Source: Acholoe squamosa
Lineage: Eukaryota > Annelida > Polychaeta > Phyllodocida > Polynoidae
Assembly: GCA_949317995.1 (NCBI GenBank)
Contig: OX439040.1
Coordinates: 73,133,972-73,197,971 of the forward strand
DNA length: 64,000 nt
Direction: 5' to 3'
The notes beneath the pieces were generated by a model, which was not told the origin of the DNA, made no database searches, and worked only from the letters and a program-made list of their open reading frames with translations. Positions within the stretch are counted from its first letter, which is position 1; every line of letters begins with the position of its first letter. Below are positions 50,937 to 62,287 of the stretch, in pieces. A program made the position numbers and the translations under genes.

Positions 50937-53900
50937 GTGTCTGTAAACAAGAACGCACGTGCGCCCTCACGAGGCCCCGCCCACACACAGAACCATGACG
51001 TCAAGACAGACGCTGACCAATACAAGGACGCGCGCCTGCAGAACCACGGAATTGGTGACGTCACCGCAACATGTCTAGTTGCTCCCAGCATGCACACCGA
51101 CAACAAACATGGCGGCCTCCATCACTCGCCGCCACAACAACAAAGTACAGAATTAGCGGTGGACATTGTCGGAAATGGTCGGTCTGCAGTTCATATTCAT
51201 GATGACTTGTACAACCTACACCAACCACCGCACACAGGGGCACACAAGAACGACTATGTGCACCCCACATCGGAACTTCCACCAAACATACAACGCCAAC
51301 AACAGGACCAAAGCAAAACAGGTACGGCCCCCAACTTTGACACTATCAGAAAAATGTGCGAAACAAATGTGATCGATGGTACTGTTGATATTTCCCCATA
51401 TGCTTTCCAACAATATAGACTGGACTACTGGCCGAACTTCGCATTCTCTGATACTCACCCAGAGCTAGCCAAATTATATGATATTGTACGGCAGACCGGT
51501 CTTCCAAACGCTTTGGCGGCTCGTGTCCCAGTAAAAAGTGAGTTAAAATTGGATGCTTGGGAAGCATACCTGGGCCACATACCTGAAAAAAGGGTCCTCC
51601 TAGATTTCATGAAATACGGGTTCCCAATCGGCTACATGGGCCCAATATCTGATACACAGGCTGTCCACAATCACCCTAGTGCAGAGGCATACAAGGCTGA
51701 GGTGGATAAATTCGTGGAAAAAGAACTTGGTATAGGGGCATTAAAGGGCCCATTCCATAACAATCCATTTGACCCATGGGTCCATGTGTCCCCCCTTATG
51801 ACTAGACCTAAGAGGGACACGGAAGCTCGCAGGATTATTTCTGACATGACTTACCCACCTGACTCCTCTGTAAATGCATATATACTTAAGAATACAGTTA
51901 ACGGGGTTACACGCAATCACAGCCTCCCTACTGTTAAAGAGGCCGTAGATTACATTGCTAAGGTTGGAAATGGAGCTTACCTCAGCACAATAGATATCAG
52001 CCGTGCATATAAAAATCTTATGTCCTGCCCATTAGACTATCCACTCCTGTGCTCAGTATGGAGAGACAAGTTCTACCTGGACTTGAGTGTCCCATTCGGG
52101 TCCAGGGCAAGTGCTTCGCACATGCAGGCAGTAGCTGACTCAATTGTGGAGATATTGGCCACAAAAGGCATATTCTCACGAATGTACTTAGATGACTTGC
52201 TCATAATCTCTGTTGATTATTTCAGAGCACACTCAGACTACAACACCGCAAGAGCGCTTCTACAACAACTCGGCCTCCCAGAAGCTATAGACAAGTTGCA
52301 GCCACCAGCCAAGTCGGTCCAGTGGCTTGGGGTGGTCATTGATGCAGCATCTATGACAGTGTCAGTACCACGTGACAAGCTACAGGAGGTACAGGGAAAA
52401 GTGCGCTATTACGCCAAGAGACGATCAATGAGTAAGAAACAGCTGCAGTCCCTCCTAGGTGTCTTGTTACATGTCGCGAAGTGTATCCAGTCAGCTAGAG
52501 TCTTCGTGGCTAGACTCCTAGACAGCCTCAGGTCGATGAGGGGAAAGTATCTTAATGTGTCAGCGGAAATGAGGGCAGATCTAAGATGGTTCGAGGAGTT
52601 CAGCTCCTCATGGAACGGGGTAGGCATGATCACAGACCCATCCCCCCCGACCAGAACTATATATGTGGATGCCTCGGGATCTGGCATTGGGGCCTCCGAT
52701 GGAAAACTGGCATACGCCACCCAGGTCACCCCACTGGAGGACAAGGTGGAAAATATCACACATTTGGAGGCTGCAAATATTGTGATTGCATTACACACAT
52801 TTATTGGCTCCTCAGACCGTGGCTCTGTGATAAATATAAAATGTGATAATCAGGCTGCCGTCACGGTGTTCAGAACTGGAAGAGGCAAGGACCGCATACT
52901 CACTGACTGTGCCCGGGCAATCTGGATGATGCAGGCCGCATTCGACATATCCATTATCTTTGACCATGTGCCCGGAAAATCTAACACAGTTGCAGATGCA
53001 CTTAGTCGCGCCCATATAAGTAGTGCTGATAGAAAGGCGGCCATCCACCAGTTAGCTATTAACAAGTTGTACCTGATAGACTCCTGTTTGTATTTCTTTG
53101 ATGTCCTAACACCTGGCCTCACCTCTAGGGGAGGCATTCAATTACTTTCAGGCCAGAGCGGCTGCAAGGCAGCTACAGGCGCGAGCAGAGGGTACCGACC
53201 GGAACAGACATTCAGCAGCCGGCCTGTACCACCTATTCACAAGAGAAATGGGCCTGGACCCCATGTCACCTACCTACCAGTCAATATGCGCTTTCATAGA
53301 GTTCATGACAATGTCTACACAACACCCGCGGACAATTGCCAACAACTTGTCCCACGTGACGCAGCACCTGATCCTGGCCGGAGCAGACGTAGCTGCTTTC
53401 CAACACCCACGAGTCTCTCGTGCAAAGCAGGCGCTGCGTCGAAACAAGAAAATCAAAAAGAACCAGAAACCAGCAATACCCATGACTATGCTAAAGGCCG
53501 TCATCATGCACACCCCACATACATTCATGGGTCTAATGATAAGAACAGCAATTTTAATTATATATCTGGCAGCTCTCCGCAAATCAGAGGTCCTCCCGCC
53601 ATCAAAAGGGGGCTTCAAGCCATGGTGGCATCTGACCAGAGGGGATGTGGTCCTATACGACGATCACGTGACAGTCAGAGTCAAAGCAGCAAAGAACATG
53701 CAACTGTACGACCAGGAAAAAACAGTCCTATTGCAGAGCTCAGAGGACTCTGCAGTATGCCCAGTGCATGCAGTAAGCCTTGTACTAACAGTAATGCCCA
53801 CGACAGACCCAGCACAACCATTCCTTATGAACACAGACGCCTCCCCCATCCCGGTAACACTAGTAGAGGCGGAATGGAGAAAAATTCTGAAAGAACTGGG

Positions 53901-53963
53901 TCAACCCCCCCGAAAATTCTCTCTACATTCGCTGAGAGCCGCCGCGGCGACTCAAGCGTATGA
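50937..53963 (+). CDS. Reverse transcriptase-RNase H of Ngaro-type element
   Basis: The frame starts 80 bp after gag and has a low-complexity N-terminal 150 residues. RT follows, with RRIISDMTYPP, STIDISRAYKN, PFGSRASA and the catalytic YLDD near residue 418. Then RNase H: YVDASGSGIGAS (about 577), HLEAANIV, KCDNQAAV (about 637) and the final NTVADALSR (about 685). The frame stays open for about 300 more codons, but this tail overlaps the recombinase in another frame and has no domain, so the functional protein probably ends or shifts frame near 53107-53250. Copies the element RNA to DNA. Confidence 0.9.
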   Translation: MSVNKNARAPSRGPAHTQNHDVKTDADQYKDARLQNHGIGDVTATCLVAPSMHTDNKHGGLHHSPPQQQSTELAVDIVGNGRSAVHIHDDLYNLHQPPHTGAHKNDYVHPTSELPPNIQRQQQDQSKTGTAPNFDTIRKMCETNVIDGTVDISPYAFQQYRLDYWPNFAFSDTHPELAKLYDIVRQTGLPNALAARVPVKSELKLDAWEAYLGHIPEKRVLLDFMKYGFPIGYMGPISDTQAVHNHPSAEAYKAEVDKFVEKELGIGALKGPFHNNPFDPWVHVSPLMTRPKRDTEARRIISDMTYPPDSSVNAYILKNTVNGVTRNHSLPTVKEAVDYIAKVGNGAYLSTIDISRAYKNLMSCPLDYPLLCSVWRDKFYLDLSVPFGSRASASHMQAVADSIVEILATKGIFSRMYLDDLLIISVDYFRAHSDYNTARALLQQLGLPEAIDKLQPPAKSVQWLGVVIDAASMTVSVPRDKLQEVQGKVRYYAKRRSMSKKQLQSLLGVLLHVAKCIQSARVFVARLLDSLRSMRGKYLNVSAEMRADLRWFEEFSSSWNGVGMITDPSPPTRTIYVDASGSGIGASDGKLAYATQVTPLEDKVENITHLEAANIVIALHTFIGSSDRGSVINIKCDNQAAVTVFRTGRGKDRILTDCARAIWMMQAAFDISIIFDHVPGKSNTVADALSRAHISSADRKAAIHQLAINKLYLIDSCLYFFDVLTPGLTSRGGIQLLSGQSGCKAATGASRGYRPEQTFSSRPVPPIHKRNGPGPHVTYLPVNMRFHRVHDNVYTTPADNCQQLVPRDAAPDPGRSRRSCFPTPTSLSCKAGAASKQENQKEPETSNTHDYAKGRHHAHPTYIHGSNDKNSNFNYISGSSPQIRGPPAIKRGLQAMVASDQRGCGPIRRSRDSQSQSSKEHATVRPGKNSPIAELRGLCSMPSACSKPCTNSNAHDRPSTTIPYEHRRLPHPGNTSRGGMEKNSERTGSTPPKILSTFAESRRGDSSV

Positions 53964-54099
53964 CGCTGGATGTAATGAGTTGGACGTCCAGAGATATGGG
54001 GCATGGTTGTCAAATACCCACAGGGACTATATTAGATCACAGAACCACAGTTCTGTAAACTCAGCCATTACCAATGCACTGGCAAACACACAACATTAA
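53107..54099 (+). CDS. Tyrosine recombinase of Ngaro-type element
   Basis: The frame lies +1 relative to RT and is open from 53107, just after a TAA. The first ATG is at 53248. The sequence before this ATG (GEAFNYFQARAA onward) looks like the recombinase N-terminal SAM-like region, so expression by a +1 frameshift from RT is more likely than starting at 53248. Numbered from that ATG, the catalytic residues are R in ALRKSE (about 110), the HSLRAAAATQAY box (about 226), tryptophan in RYGAWL and the nucleophilic tyrosine in HRDYIR (about 261). It would integrate a circular cDNA. The frame is intact to its stop. Confidence 0.9.
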
Positions 54100-54117
54100 A
54101 ACCCAAAATATACCCTG

Positions 54118-54694
54118 GCTATGTTTCATCAGTTTTACCATTGTGCGATGTTCTGTGATGTGATTTAAAATCTCATGTGATATTCCATTTTAAATACTCA
54201 TAAAATTTATAAATAAATTTTATTCACCCAAATGAACTAGAACTCGTTACTGGGAAGGGATGGGTTAATGGTGTGCGCATTGGTCGGTATTCGGCCCAGG
54301 CGCAGTCATTGACCACCCAACCGGAAGATACCGGAACTACCTTCCCCGGGTGATTCAAAATATTCATAACACCGGTCAGTTTACTTCCAGACGACCTGAG
54401 GAGAACAGAACTTTCTTCCCACCCACCCACACCTAGTATATTGTGAGTATATCGTCATAGTTGGTCTGACCACACAGGACAGTGCTTTTATCTGGACTCA
54501 GTAAGCAACCACATAGGTGCCTACATATTTATTCTTTTACTGCTATGTTTCATCAGTTTTACCATTGTGCGATGTTCTGTGATGTGATTTAAAATCTCAT
54601 GTGATATTCCATTTTAAATACTCATAAAATTTATAAATAAATTTTATTCACCCAAATGAACTAGAACTCGTTACTGGGAAGGGATGGGTTAATG
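54118..54694 (+). repeat. B1-A2-B2 terminal block of Ngaro-type element
   Basis: B1 54118-54270 and B2 54542-54694 (both starting GCTATGTTTCATCAG) flank A2 (54271-54419) and a 122-bp spacer. B carries AATAAATTTTATT, a likely poly(A) signal. Confidence 0.93.
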
Positions 54695-56128
54695 GCACTG
54701 TTTACCATTCCGCAGTGAATCTTACTTCTGAATTTCATTAGATGATATTCCAAATATAATTTAATATACAAGATGTTACTGTTATAATAAATATGGCATA
54801 ATATTGTGAACAGTAAAGTGTAATTTATTTGATCGTATTTAGTATTTTATTGTCGCTTTGTTCCCAAAATATATCGAATTATCCTCATAATTTTTTTTTG
54901 CTCCGTATAACTGGCGAGATGGCCTGTTTTCTGATTGGCTGCAGAGACCACCAAGGGCGCAGTGCAACTGAAGTTGTCAACACACCGCTCAGAACTCTTA
55001 AAAACCGACGGAATTTCTGCTTTTATCCAAAATAATTTGCATTATACCAACCCGGAAGCGTCTAGCTAATTCCAGGGAAACCTCGGTGAGTTTGCTAATC
55101 TTGCATCGTCATGATACAATTGGAGAAATAACTGTAATTGACAGCAGTTGTCAAGCACTCGGTGACCGATTTTGCAGCCCTGCTCAGCCAGGCACGAGTC
55201 GGGATTCCTGACTGCATGTCTGAAACCGAATCCAGTTACAACATGCTCCGGTTCATGTGCATTTTTGCCCGCTGCTTTCAACCAATTTTCTGACTAGCGT
55301 AACTGAACCAATTAGTAGGCAGATCAGTTGCACCAGACACTACGTATATGCGACGTAAACACAGCTGTCGGTAGCCCTGTCAAGATTTGTTGTTGAGAGC
55401 TGACTGGGTTGGCCGGGTTTGGGTTCTTCTGGAATGTCCTCTCACTTGAGAATTCTGAATGCTTCCTGAAGGAAACGTGTAGCCTGTGGGCGTTTTAACC
55501 CGACAGACTTGGACGAGAAACCACTTTCAGTTACTATGCCATGATCAAACATAATGAAATAGGGCCTAAAACATGCTTGTGTTCAGGTAAGGCCAAAAAA
55601 AACAACTTGTGTTTCTGGTTGCCCTACCAGGCTACCTAATTTGAGAAATTCACCCTACCTAGACATTTTTTAGCGCCTCCCACGCCGCGTAGCGGCGGTA
55701 CCGCGAAGCGGTACGGGAGTGCGCTATGTCTATGATGATTGCATTTGCCCCATGTGATGAGGTCTCACAATACAAAATTACTGAATAGAGAAATTGATAA
55801 TTGTGAAATCTTCTTTATGTCTGCCTTTATGAGACATGTCATCAAACACTGGTATACCAACATTAACGGCGGGAGGCGTTTTTTTTTTTACGCGGTCACA
55901 AACGCATTTCTTGTTTCTCATATTTGAATTTTTTTATTTATTTTTTTTTTAAATTTAGTCCACATGCGATTTTGATCTGTACTTTAATAGGTCGATCTTA
56001 CAATGAGTATCTAAATATGACCAAGCTCAAGTAAAGGGAAATGGAAGTTCGAAGCATATATAAGTCATTTCACAATCTAAAGTTCCCAGTAGCAGCGTAA
56101 ATCTCTGTAAAGCCAGGATCCACTAGTC
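54695..56128. other. Region without recognised gene
   Basis: No coding exon can be supported. It contains the GC-rich branched hairpin at 55673-55724. The short ORFs show no domain. Confidence 0.5.
55673..55724. other. GC-rich three-way-junction hairpin
   Basis: 52 nt with an outer stem GCGCCTCCC/GGGAGTGCGC (one bulge) and two perfect inner hairpins, CGCCGC-GTA-GCGGCG and GTACCGC-GAA-GCGGTAC. The surrounding DNA is AT-rich. The function is unknown. It may be the centre of a decayed element or a structured RNA/DNA signal. Confidence 0.7.
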
Positions 56129-56544
56129 GGTTACATGAATGATGATCCCAAGGAATGATAATCCCAGAACGATGATCCCAACTTTTGAGGAACCATGATC
56201 CCATCCTAAAGAAATGATGGCCACACTTTTCAAATGCCTATATTTTGTTTGTATCTTATCTCTGAACATGGCATTGACAAAGTTGTTTAGATGAAGAGTT
56301 TTCCATGAAATCTAGGAAGAATTTGAGAGGAGGCTAATCAGTGTTAAACATTAGCTGTGTCTAGGTACAGTACTCACAGTTTGTCTGTTAATTCATGACA
56401 ACCCATAATTAATCCATAATTAATGTAAAATAATTACGAAAAAAAAACCACTCCAGTGATAGATTTTATATGTATACAGACAGAAAATTTCAGCATATTT
56501 TTGTCGTGGGATCATCGTTCCTTGGGGTCATCGTTCCAGTAACC
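56129..56544. mobile_element. Fold-back element with GATGATCCCA arms, copy 2
   Basis: Begins GGTTACATGAATGATGATCC and ends CATCGTTCCAGTAACC, with several ATGATCCCA units in the left arm. The interior matches 47380-47530 in reverse, so it is the same family as 46535-47600. It lacks the 251-bp insertion and therefore shows its empty target site. Confidence 0.82.
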
Positions 56545-56815
56545 CTTAGTCCGACAGCTGCTGCGTTAGTTGTCACCGATACAAGTACACAATGAAAGTC
56601 GCAGCAGCAGAACTACTGCTGTGCCTGTTGCAAAGCACCAGCAACATACGAGCGACATGCAAAGTAGGGCAGGATTCGCAAATAAGAAATATCAACAACT
56701 TTTAATATCTGCTACAGCTGTCAGACAGTCTTAGCTTTCAGCCAATGAAATAACACCATCTATTCGCTGCAGTCTTCTTGGGTTGGGGGGGGGGGCAGTT
56801 GTACCCATCAGATAA

Positions 56816-57118
56816 GGCCACACCAAAAAAATTGGACTACAGATTTTGGTTTTGAAAAAATGGTTAGAGCGAGCGAATTTTTATGAAAATTTTTTTAAAG
56901 AATTTGTTGGCGTCCAATGGATTCCTTGGTGGGAAAGTAAGGCGAGTGAACAAATTTTTTTATTTTTTTTAATTTTGCCAAACATCACAAAGAGAAAATT
57001 TGTAGAAACTGAAGCGAGCGAAATCCGTAGAAAAGATTTTTTTCAAAGAAAAAAAATTTGTATTTCCGAAAATATGAAGAGGGCGATCCGTAGACCAACT
57101 TAATTTTTTGGTGTGGCC
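56816..57118. mobile_element. PIF/Harbinger-like MITE (GGCCACACCAAAAA ends), copy 2
   Basis: The ends GGCCACACCAAAAAAATTGG and TTTTTTGGTGTGGCC are inverted. TAA lies directly outside each end, the 3-bp TWA duplication of PIF/Harbinger elements. It contains GAGCGAGCGAA and CCGTAGACCAACTT phrases. No coding capacity beyond a chance ORF. Confidence 0.82.
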
Positions 57119-59499
57119 TAACTTATCAGTGATAAGAGCTGGGAACCAGCTTCAGCAATGGCCGCACCCATTGGACAATCTGGTACCACGGTATAGGGTT
57201 GACCCGGGATGCATTATTAACCAATCAGATAATTCCCTGTATTCACTGAGATTTCTTTTGGTACATTATGTAACACCCGGTGCCCATCATGCTGTTTCTT
57301 ATCAGTGTTTATCTCGCTAGGTGCCAGATCAAGCAATCAGAGATGTCAGAGTTTCAGATTTTCTCTGATTTCAGAGTTTCAAAGGTGATATTTTACTACA
57401 GAAATAATAAGAAAAAGAATTTAAAATGAATATTTTATAATTCTGATAATCCTTAAAGATACACCAAACCCTAAGTGATTAATTTTGAAGGTATTTGTCA
57501 CTCTGATTAGGGTATAACCCCACTTTTGAAGTGCCCAAAAATAATTTTCAGAGTTTCGCCAAATATCGAACTGACATCTCTGAAGCAATGGTGGACACAC
57601 TAAGCGTCCATACTAAGGCCTATAATGCCGGGTGTAAAGTCTGCCTTTCTGACATCAATGCACATGCATGTGTAGTGGCGGTTCCAGGATTTAGAGGAGG
57701 AGGAGGGAGCGTGCATACCCTGTCTAAATCCGCCCCTAGTGTGCACAAATGGATTTTATAAGTTCCCAAGATTAATGGTTGTAACATGGCAATCAATTTA
57801 ATGAATTTCTATGTTCTATTGCAGGTGCCCTGTTCAGCATTGGTTGAGGTAACCAGTTTGTGCCTGAGAGTGCACGCTGCAGCACCGGTGCCCAAACTAG
57901 TTTTGGGTAGCTCGGTACTGGACTGGTCACACAAGTAGATGCACGGGTTCCGCCTCATCCTCTGTCGTACTCTCAAGCAGCCATAGACAGTAAGTACCCG
58001 CTCAAATGATTTATATATATATAAAAAAAAAATAAAAAAAAAAATATTGGAAATTAGAATGTCAAATTTTGCACAGAGTACACATTTTAGAATGTCAAAT
58101 TTTCCACAGAGCACTTTTTTTTTCTTTAGAAGTTGTGCCTGGTTGGAACAGCTGTGAAAATAACGGTTTTAGTCATACATTTTCTATCAGTACTATTAGA
58201 ATTCTGAAGTGGTGCAAATCCATTTTGTCGAGCCCTAGGGTTAAGGGTTCAGCTTCTGATCGACTAGGTTTTGCAATATATCTTAAGCATATTAATGGGT
58301 AAAATAAGATCTTTGATAAGTGTCTCTCATATTAAACTGCCAGTTGTTTTTTTTTTGCTTTTGTTTTTTTAATGCATCTGTAGTGTGTTAACTATGTCCA
58401 CAACCTTGGAAAACAGATGTATCCAAAGAAATTTGTATTGTCTTAGGCACTGGACATAGAGATTTGTAGAGCCATATTATTAAAGACATGATGTCATGTG
58501 CTGAGATCAGTTTGCCTTATGAAATCGGTCTTCTCATATTGATACACTATGATTACACAATAATAAAGGTATGTCTGCCTGGCTCGTCTCTCAGTAGAAG
58601 TGTCCGACAATGAGAGCGGAGCGTGTAGCACTCAATAGCCCTTTTAATAGGATGATATGACGCCTCAATGTCCTTGACGAGAATGCTGGTGAATACGCAA
58701 CCATCGCTGCATTCATGTATCATACGAACCTTCCCGGGTTGATACCAGGAGATCAGAATAATGTACCAGAGCAATGCTATCGAACCATTCACCGGGATCA
58801 CCTTGTTGACCAAATGAATATTCTTCTAGCAAACTATCCTTAATGGGTTAGCATGTGGTCGGTCATTGTCATGCGCTGGTTGTATATTTAGAAGCATGAC
58901 GGAAGAGTTGAAACACAGGAAGCTGTGGTTAATTGTCGCATCCTCAACGTCTGGCGGGAATTTCCACAGTAGGTGCATGCCGAACAAATATATTGTATAC
59001 ACCTTGGTAACTTGATCCTACCTTGCTAAACAGGGCTGACCTTTGGCTTCTTTTTGTATTTTACATTTTTTTCTTTCAAATCTACTTTTGGTTCACGAAA
59101 GTACCAGTATAAGGAAATGAAATGACCTAAGCAAAGAGAAATAGAGGAAGAAAAAAATATATGAAAAAAAAAAGATGCGAACCTCTCTATTCAATCAGTC
59201 TGCAACCTAAAGCACACATTCTACAATTCTAGGCCCAACCACTTCCGGTAGTACTCTAACAATAGCTCATGGCAATATCCACATGGATGTCGTACCATAT
59301 ACACATGTACCCGGGATGAAATCATGAATAATATATATATAGCAGTGGTCTTTCAGCTGGTACTGGCAGATGTATATGGTTTTAGAGTTGCACTTTTACA
59401 TATCAAATAGCTACCGGATACATGGCAAGAACCCTGAGTTTGGCACCATATTTTCTTTAGTTCAGAGTTTACCAAGCCCCACATTGGTGAGTGAGTAAT
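57119..59499. other. Region without recognised gene
   Basis: 58560-58860 is a TGCATCATG-family copy. A short inverted pair GGATTTAGA/TCTAAATCC lies at 57689-57730. The rest shows no exon, RNA gene or clear element. Confidence 0.45.
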
Positions 59500-59755
59500 C
59501 AGGGGTGTAAAATCTCAGCCTAAAGGCGGATTTCAGCCTTTTTCATGTTCACCAGAAAAATAACATGATCCCAAATTAACAAATTCTAGTGTCCCAAATG
59601 TATTATTTGGCCTCCCTGTAGATCAAAAAGTGCTATACTGCTATTACTTGACCATTTGAATGAATTTTATGTAATGTAAAGATGTTATTTACAAATCTTT
59701 ACAAGGCTGTTCAGTGCACTTCAGCCTAAATGGGTTTTGGTATTTCACACCCCTG
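59500..59755. mobile_element. hAT-like MITE (CAGGGGTGT ends)
   Basis: Begins CAGGGGTGTAAAAT and ends ATTTCACACCCCTG. AGTAAT is repeated directly on both sides (59494-59499 and 59756-59761), consistent with a decayed 8-bp hAT duplication. It contains inverted TTCAGCC/GGCTGAA-type phrases. Confidence 0.75.
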
Positions 59756-60227
59756 AGTAATAGATGTTTAACGCCATTTCAACAGCTAAGGTCATATTCA
59801 TGGCAAGCACTACTTTACACAATTTCACAGGGGAATGTGTCGATGGCCGCACATATATTTGCGCCATTCACAACCGAGAAGATAGAAAAGAGGAGATGTA
59901 GACATTTGAAAGTGGGTTAGGGAAGCATGCAAGGCCAAAGTAGTACGTAGTATGAACTACAGTAGTCTTGATAAATCGGCCACCTTAGTTTGAGATAAGA
60001 TCGACCTGTGAGTGAAATGGCTCTCTGGTACTCTGACAATGCATCAGAAATCTGAATAGATCTTAGCACATTCAGAAGTAGCATTATAGAACTTAAAAGA
60101 TTTAGAAGATATCAAATCTGGTCAGAGAAACCTAGATGTCACTTGGTAGCATTGATGGTCACCCATCCATGGACCTACTGTCACTTTCCACACATACCAT
60201 ACGTACAAGCTATGGTGCAACCAAATA

Positions 60228-60422
60228 CAGGGCTCGACAAATCCCTGTGTCCAGTGTACGGGACACAAAAGTATTTCTCTGGACACAATTTATTTTTCAA
60301 GTTGTGTCCAGTGGACACAGCTCCTAAGCCAGTATCATACACAACATTTTCCTGCTGGACACAACTTTGATTAGCCTTTGTGCCCAGTGGACACTGCTTT
60401 CAAACAGATTTGTCAAGCCCTG
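60228..60422. mobile_element. hAT-like MITE (CAGGGCTCGACAAAT ends)
   Basis: Ends CAGGGCTCGACAAATC and GATTTGTCAAGCCCTG are inverted. The interior repeats GTGTCCAGTGGACAC, itself palindromic. The target duplication is unclear. Confidence 0.72.
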
Positions 60423-60978
60423 TAAATATAACTTATAAGACGCACCCTGAGTTCTGGAGGAAACAATAAGCTGCACCTAGGGCTGTTGTGTAGGATTAAA
60501 TACCCGCATAATAATGTGCATCCTCACTTTGGCAGTGTTGCCGAAAACTTTTTATTGACGCAGGCCAATGTGGCCTGCGTCATAGCATCTTACGCAGGCC
60601 ATTTCCATCTCACGCAGGCCCTATGAACATTGATGTTTTAAGATACCCATATAAACTTCATTGTAATTGACCAGCGCCTACGGCACTGTGATAATGGACG
60701 AAAAGTTAACGAAACCCTGAGCGATTTTCTTTCTGTAGAAGGTCTTATTTATACTTCTTTGTAGCATCAAATTTTGAAACCCTCTTGCAGAGAATACATA
60801 TGCATAGAACTAAAGGAATAATCAAAGTTATGGATGATTATCTTTATTATCTTTAAGCTTTTACTAATCACACCATCAAAACTACTTCCGTTTTGACAGT
60901 TCCGGTGGCCAGCATTCGAGGGCCGAGGTATTTTATATATGGTAATTTAAAAAGAAATCAGGAAATTTTTTGAATATA

Positions 60979-61221
60979 CCGTAATCTCCCGCGTATAAGG
61001 CGCAGCTCACATATAAGGCGCATCCCCAACTAAGAGAAGGCAATTCCACATATAAGGCGCATCTCTAAGGGCAGATTTTTGTTAATTTAGTACTGTTCTA
61101 TAGTAAAATTACCCCCCCTATAAGGTGCACCCCAAACTCAAGGCAATGTCCCTCCCACATATAAGACTCAGCAGCATTTTGTTTGGCGTATAAGACGCGC
61201 CTTATACGCGGGAGATTACGG
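60979..61221. mobile_element. TA-flanked MITE (CCGTAATCTCCCGCG ends)
   Basis: Long inverted ends start CCGTAATCTCCCGCGTATAA and finish CGCGGGAGATTACGG, flanked by TA on both sides. It contains repeated ATATAAGGCGCATC units. 243 bp. Best copy of a family with decayed members at 36106-36338, 39720-39900, 40280-40430 and 62770-62890. Confidence 0.85.
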
Positions 61222-61689
61222 TAAACCAAGTTCACAAAAATCCTCCTATCTTTGCTTCTATTGGGCCGATTTGAAAAATTCTTTCACCATTAGAATGCTA
61301 AGATTATGACAGGCCATTGTGGCCTGTGGACCAAGGCCCTGCGCCGGCCATTAAGATTCTACGCTGGCAAACACTGACTTTGGGAACATTCTATAGTATA
61401 AGCCGCAGAAGGCTTCTGGTTTGGTAAAACTTAAAGCAGCATTTTGACAGGAGTTTTTGCTAAGTGACAAATGGTCCTATAACCCAAGAACTTTCTACTG
61501 GTTCCATATATAATCCTTTTAATGTTAAGTTTCATATGGCTCAGGCGTGGCCCTGTCAAAATCCCTGACCCTCAAGTGCATCATGCCCATCAGTCGACAT
61601 GATGCACCAATGCAGTGCGGGTGAGTAGGCTCGCGACAATGGAACATGAACCTGGAGACGTAATGCAGGCCTTACTGGTATAAGCCTTT

Positions 61690-61895
61690 AAGGGCCGCTG
61701 ATGCAGGAGTGCATCGTGCCCATTGGTCGTCATGATGCACCAATGAAGATTGGAGCATCATACCGACCCTCCAGGAGTATACCAGTATGAATCAATACCA
61801 TAGGGTCTGCATGATGCTCCAATGAAGTGCTGGTCGAACGACCAATGAGCATGATCATTGATGCATTAATACATCAGCGGCCCTTACTGGGTTAA
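61690..61895. mobile_element. Palindromic TGCATCATG-family element, best copy
   Basis: Ends AAGGGCCGCTGATGCA and CATCAGCGGCCCTT are inverted. The interior repeats ATGATGCACCAATGAAG in both orientations. Partial relatives lie at 6640, 31908, 34648, 37990-38215, 44452, 58560, 62300-62530, 63110-63340 and 63510-63720. Confidence 0.75.
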
Positions 61896-62070
61896 AGATG
61901 ACACAGTAAGAGCAGTTGTCATCGTACCCTGATAGTTACACATGGACGCAGCTATGAGTAGGTAATTACATCAATTAATCCTTCAACCCTTTAAGGTCTG
62001 CGGATGCATCAATGCATCATCACCAACTAGTTTGTCATATTATGTACCCATATGCTCCCAAGTCTTGTTA

Positions 62071-62287
62071 GGGAGTGGTTATTATTTATCAACAGGAGGG
62101 GGGTGGGTTTGGGGGAGGCGTAAAAAATTCAGACCCCTCCTGAGGGGGAGGGGCGTAACAAATTTACCCTCTTTTTAGCAAAAAAAATCCTGTGCGCTAC
62201 TATAGATTAAAGAAGGGCGCCACCGAGGGAGAGGCGTAAAAATGACCCCCCCCACCCCCACCCCATTGATAAATAATGACTACTCCC
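62071..62287. mobile_element. MITE of GGGAGTGG family with perfect TTA duplication
   Basis: Ends GGGAGTGGTTATTATTTATC and GATAAATAATGACTACTCCC are flanked by TTA on both sides (62068-62070 and 62288-62290). The interior is G- and C-rich. This copy defines the family limits. Confidence 0.85.

Larger units (their letters stand above)
48386..54694 (+). mobile_element. Complete Ngaro/PAT-type tyrosine-recombinase retrotransposon
   Basis: A 6.3 kb element with split direct repeats. A1 (48386-48534) is repeated exactly as A2 (54271-54419). B1 (54118-54270) is repeated as B2 (54542-54694). The order is A1 - gag - RT/RNase H - recombinase - B1 - A2 - B2. This is the known signature of Ngaro and PAT elements, which integrate through a circle by tyrosine recombinase and make no target duplication. 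The three frames are open and the repeat pairs appear identical, which suggests recent insertion. No methyltransferase domain of the DIRS1 type was seen. It sits about 2.3 kb upstream of the STAMBP coding start, in opposite orientation. Confidence 0.92.

Noticed and set aside
52409-52798. - strand ORFs opposite RT-RNase H and gag
   Set aside because: They are shadows of strongly supported + strand genes in GC-richer coding DNA.
53248-53963. C-terminal 240 residues of the RT frame as a further domain
   Set aside because: No recognisable domain. The region is constrained by the overlapping recombinase frame, so the RT-frame translation is probably incidental.
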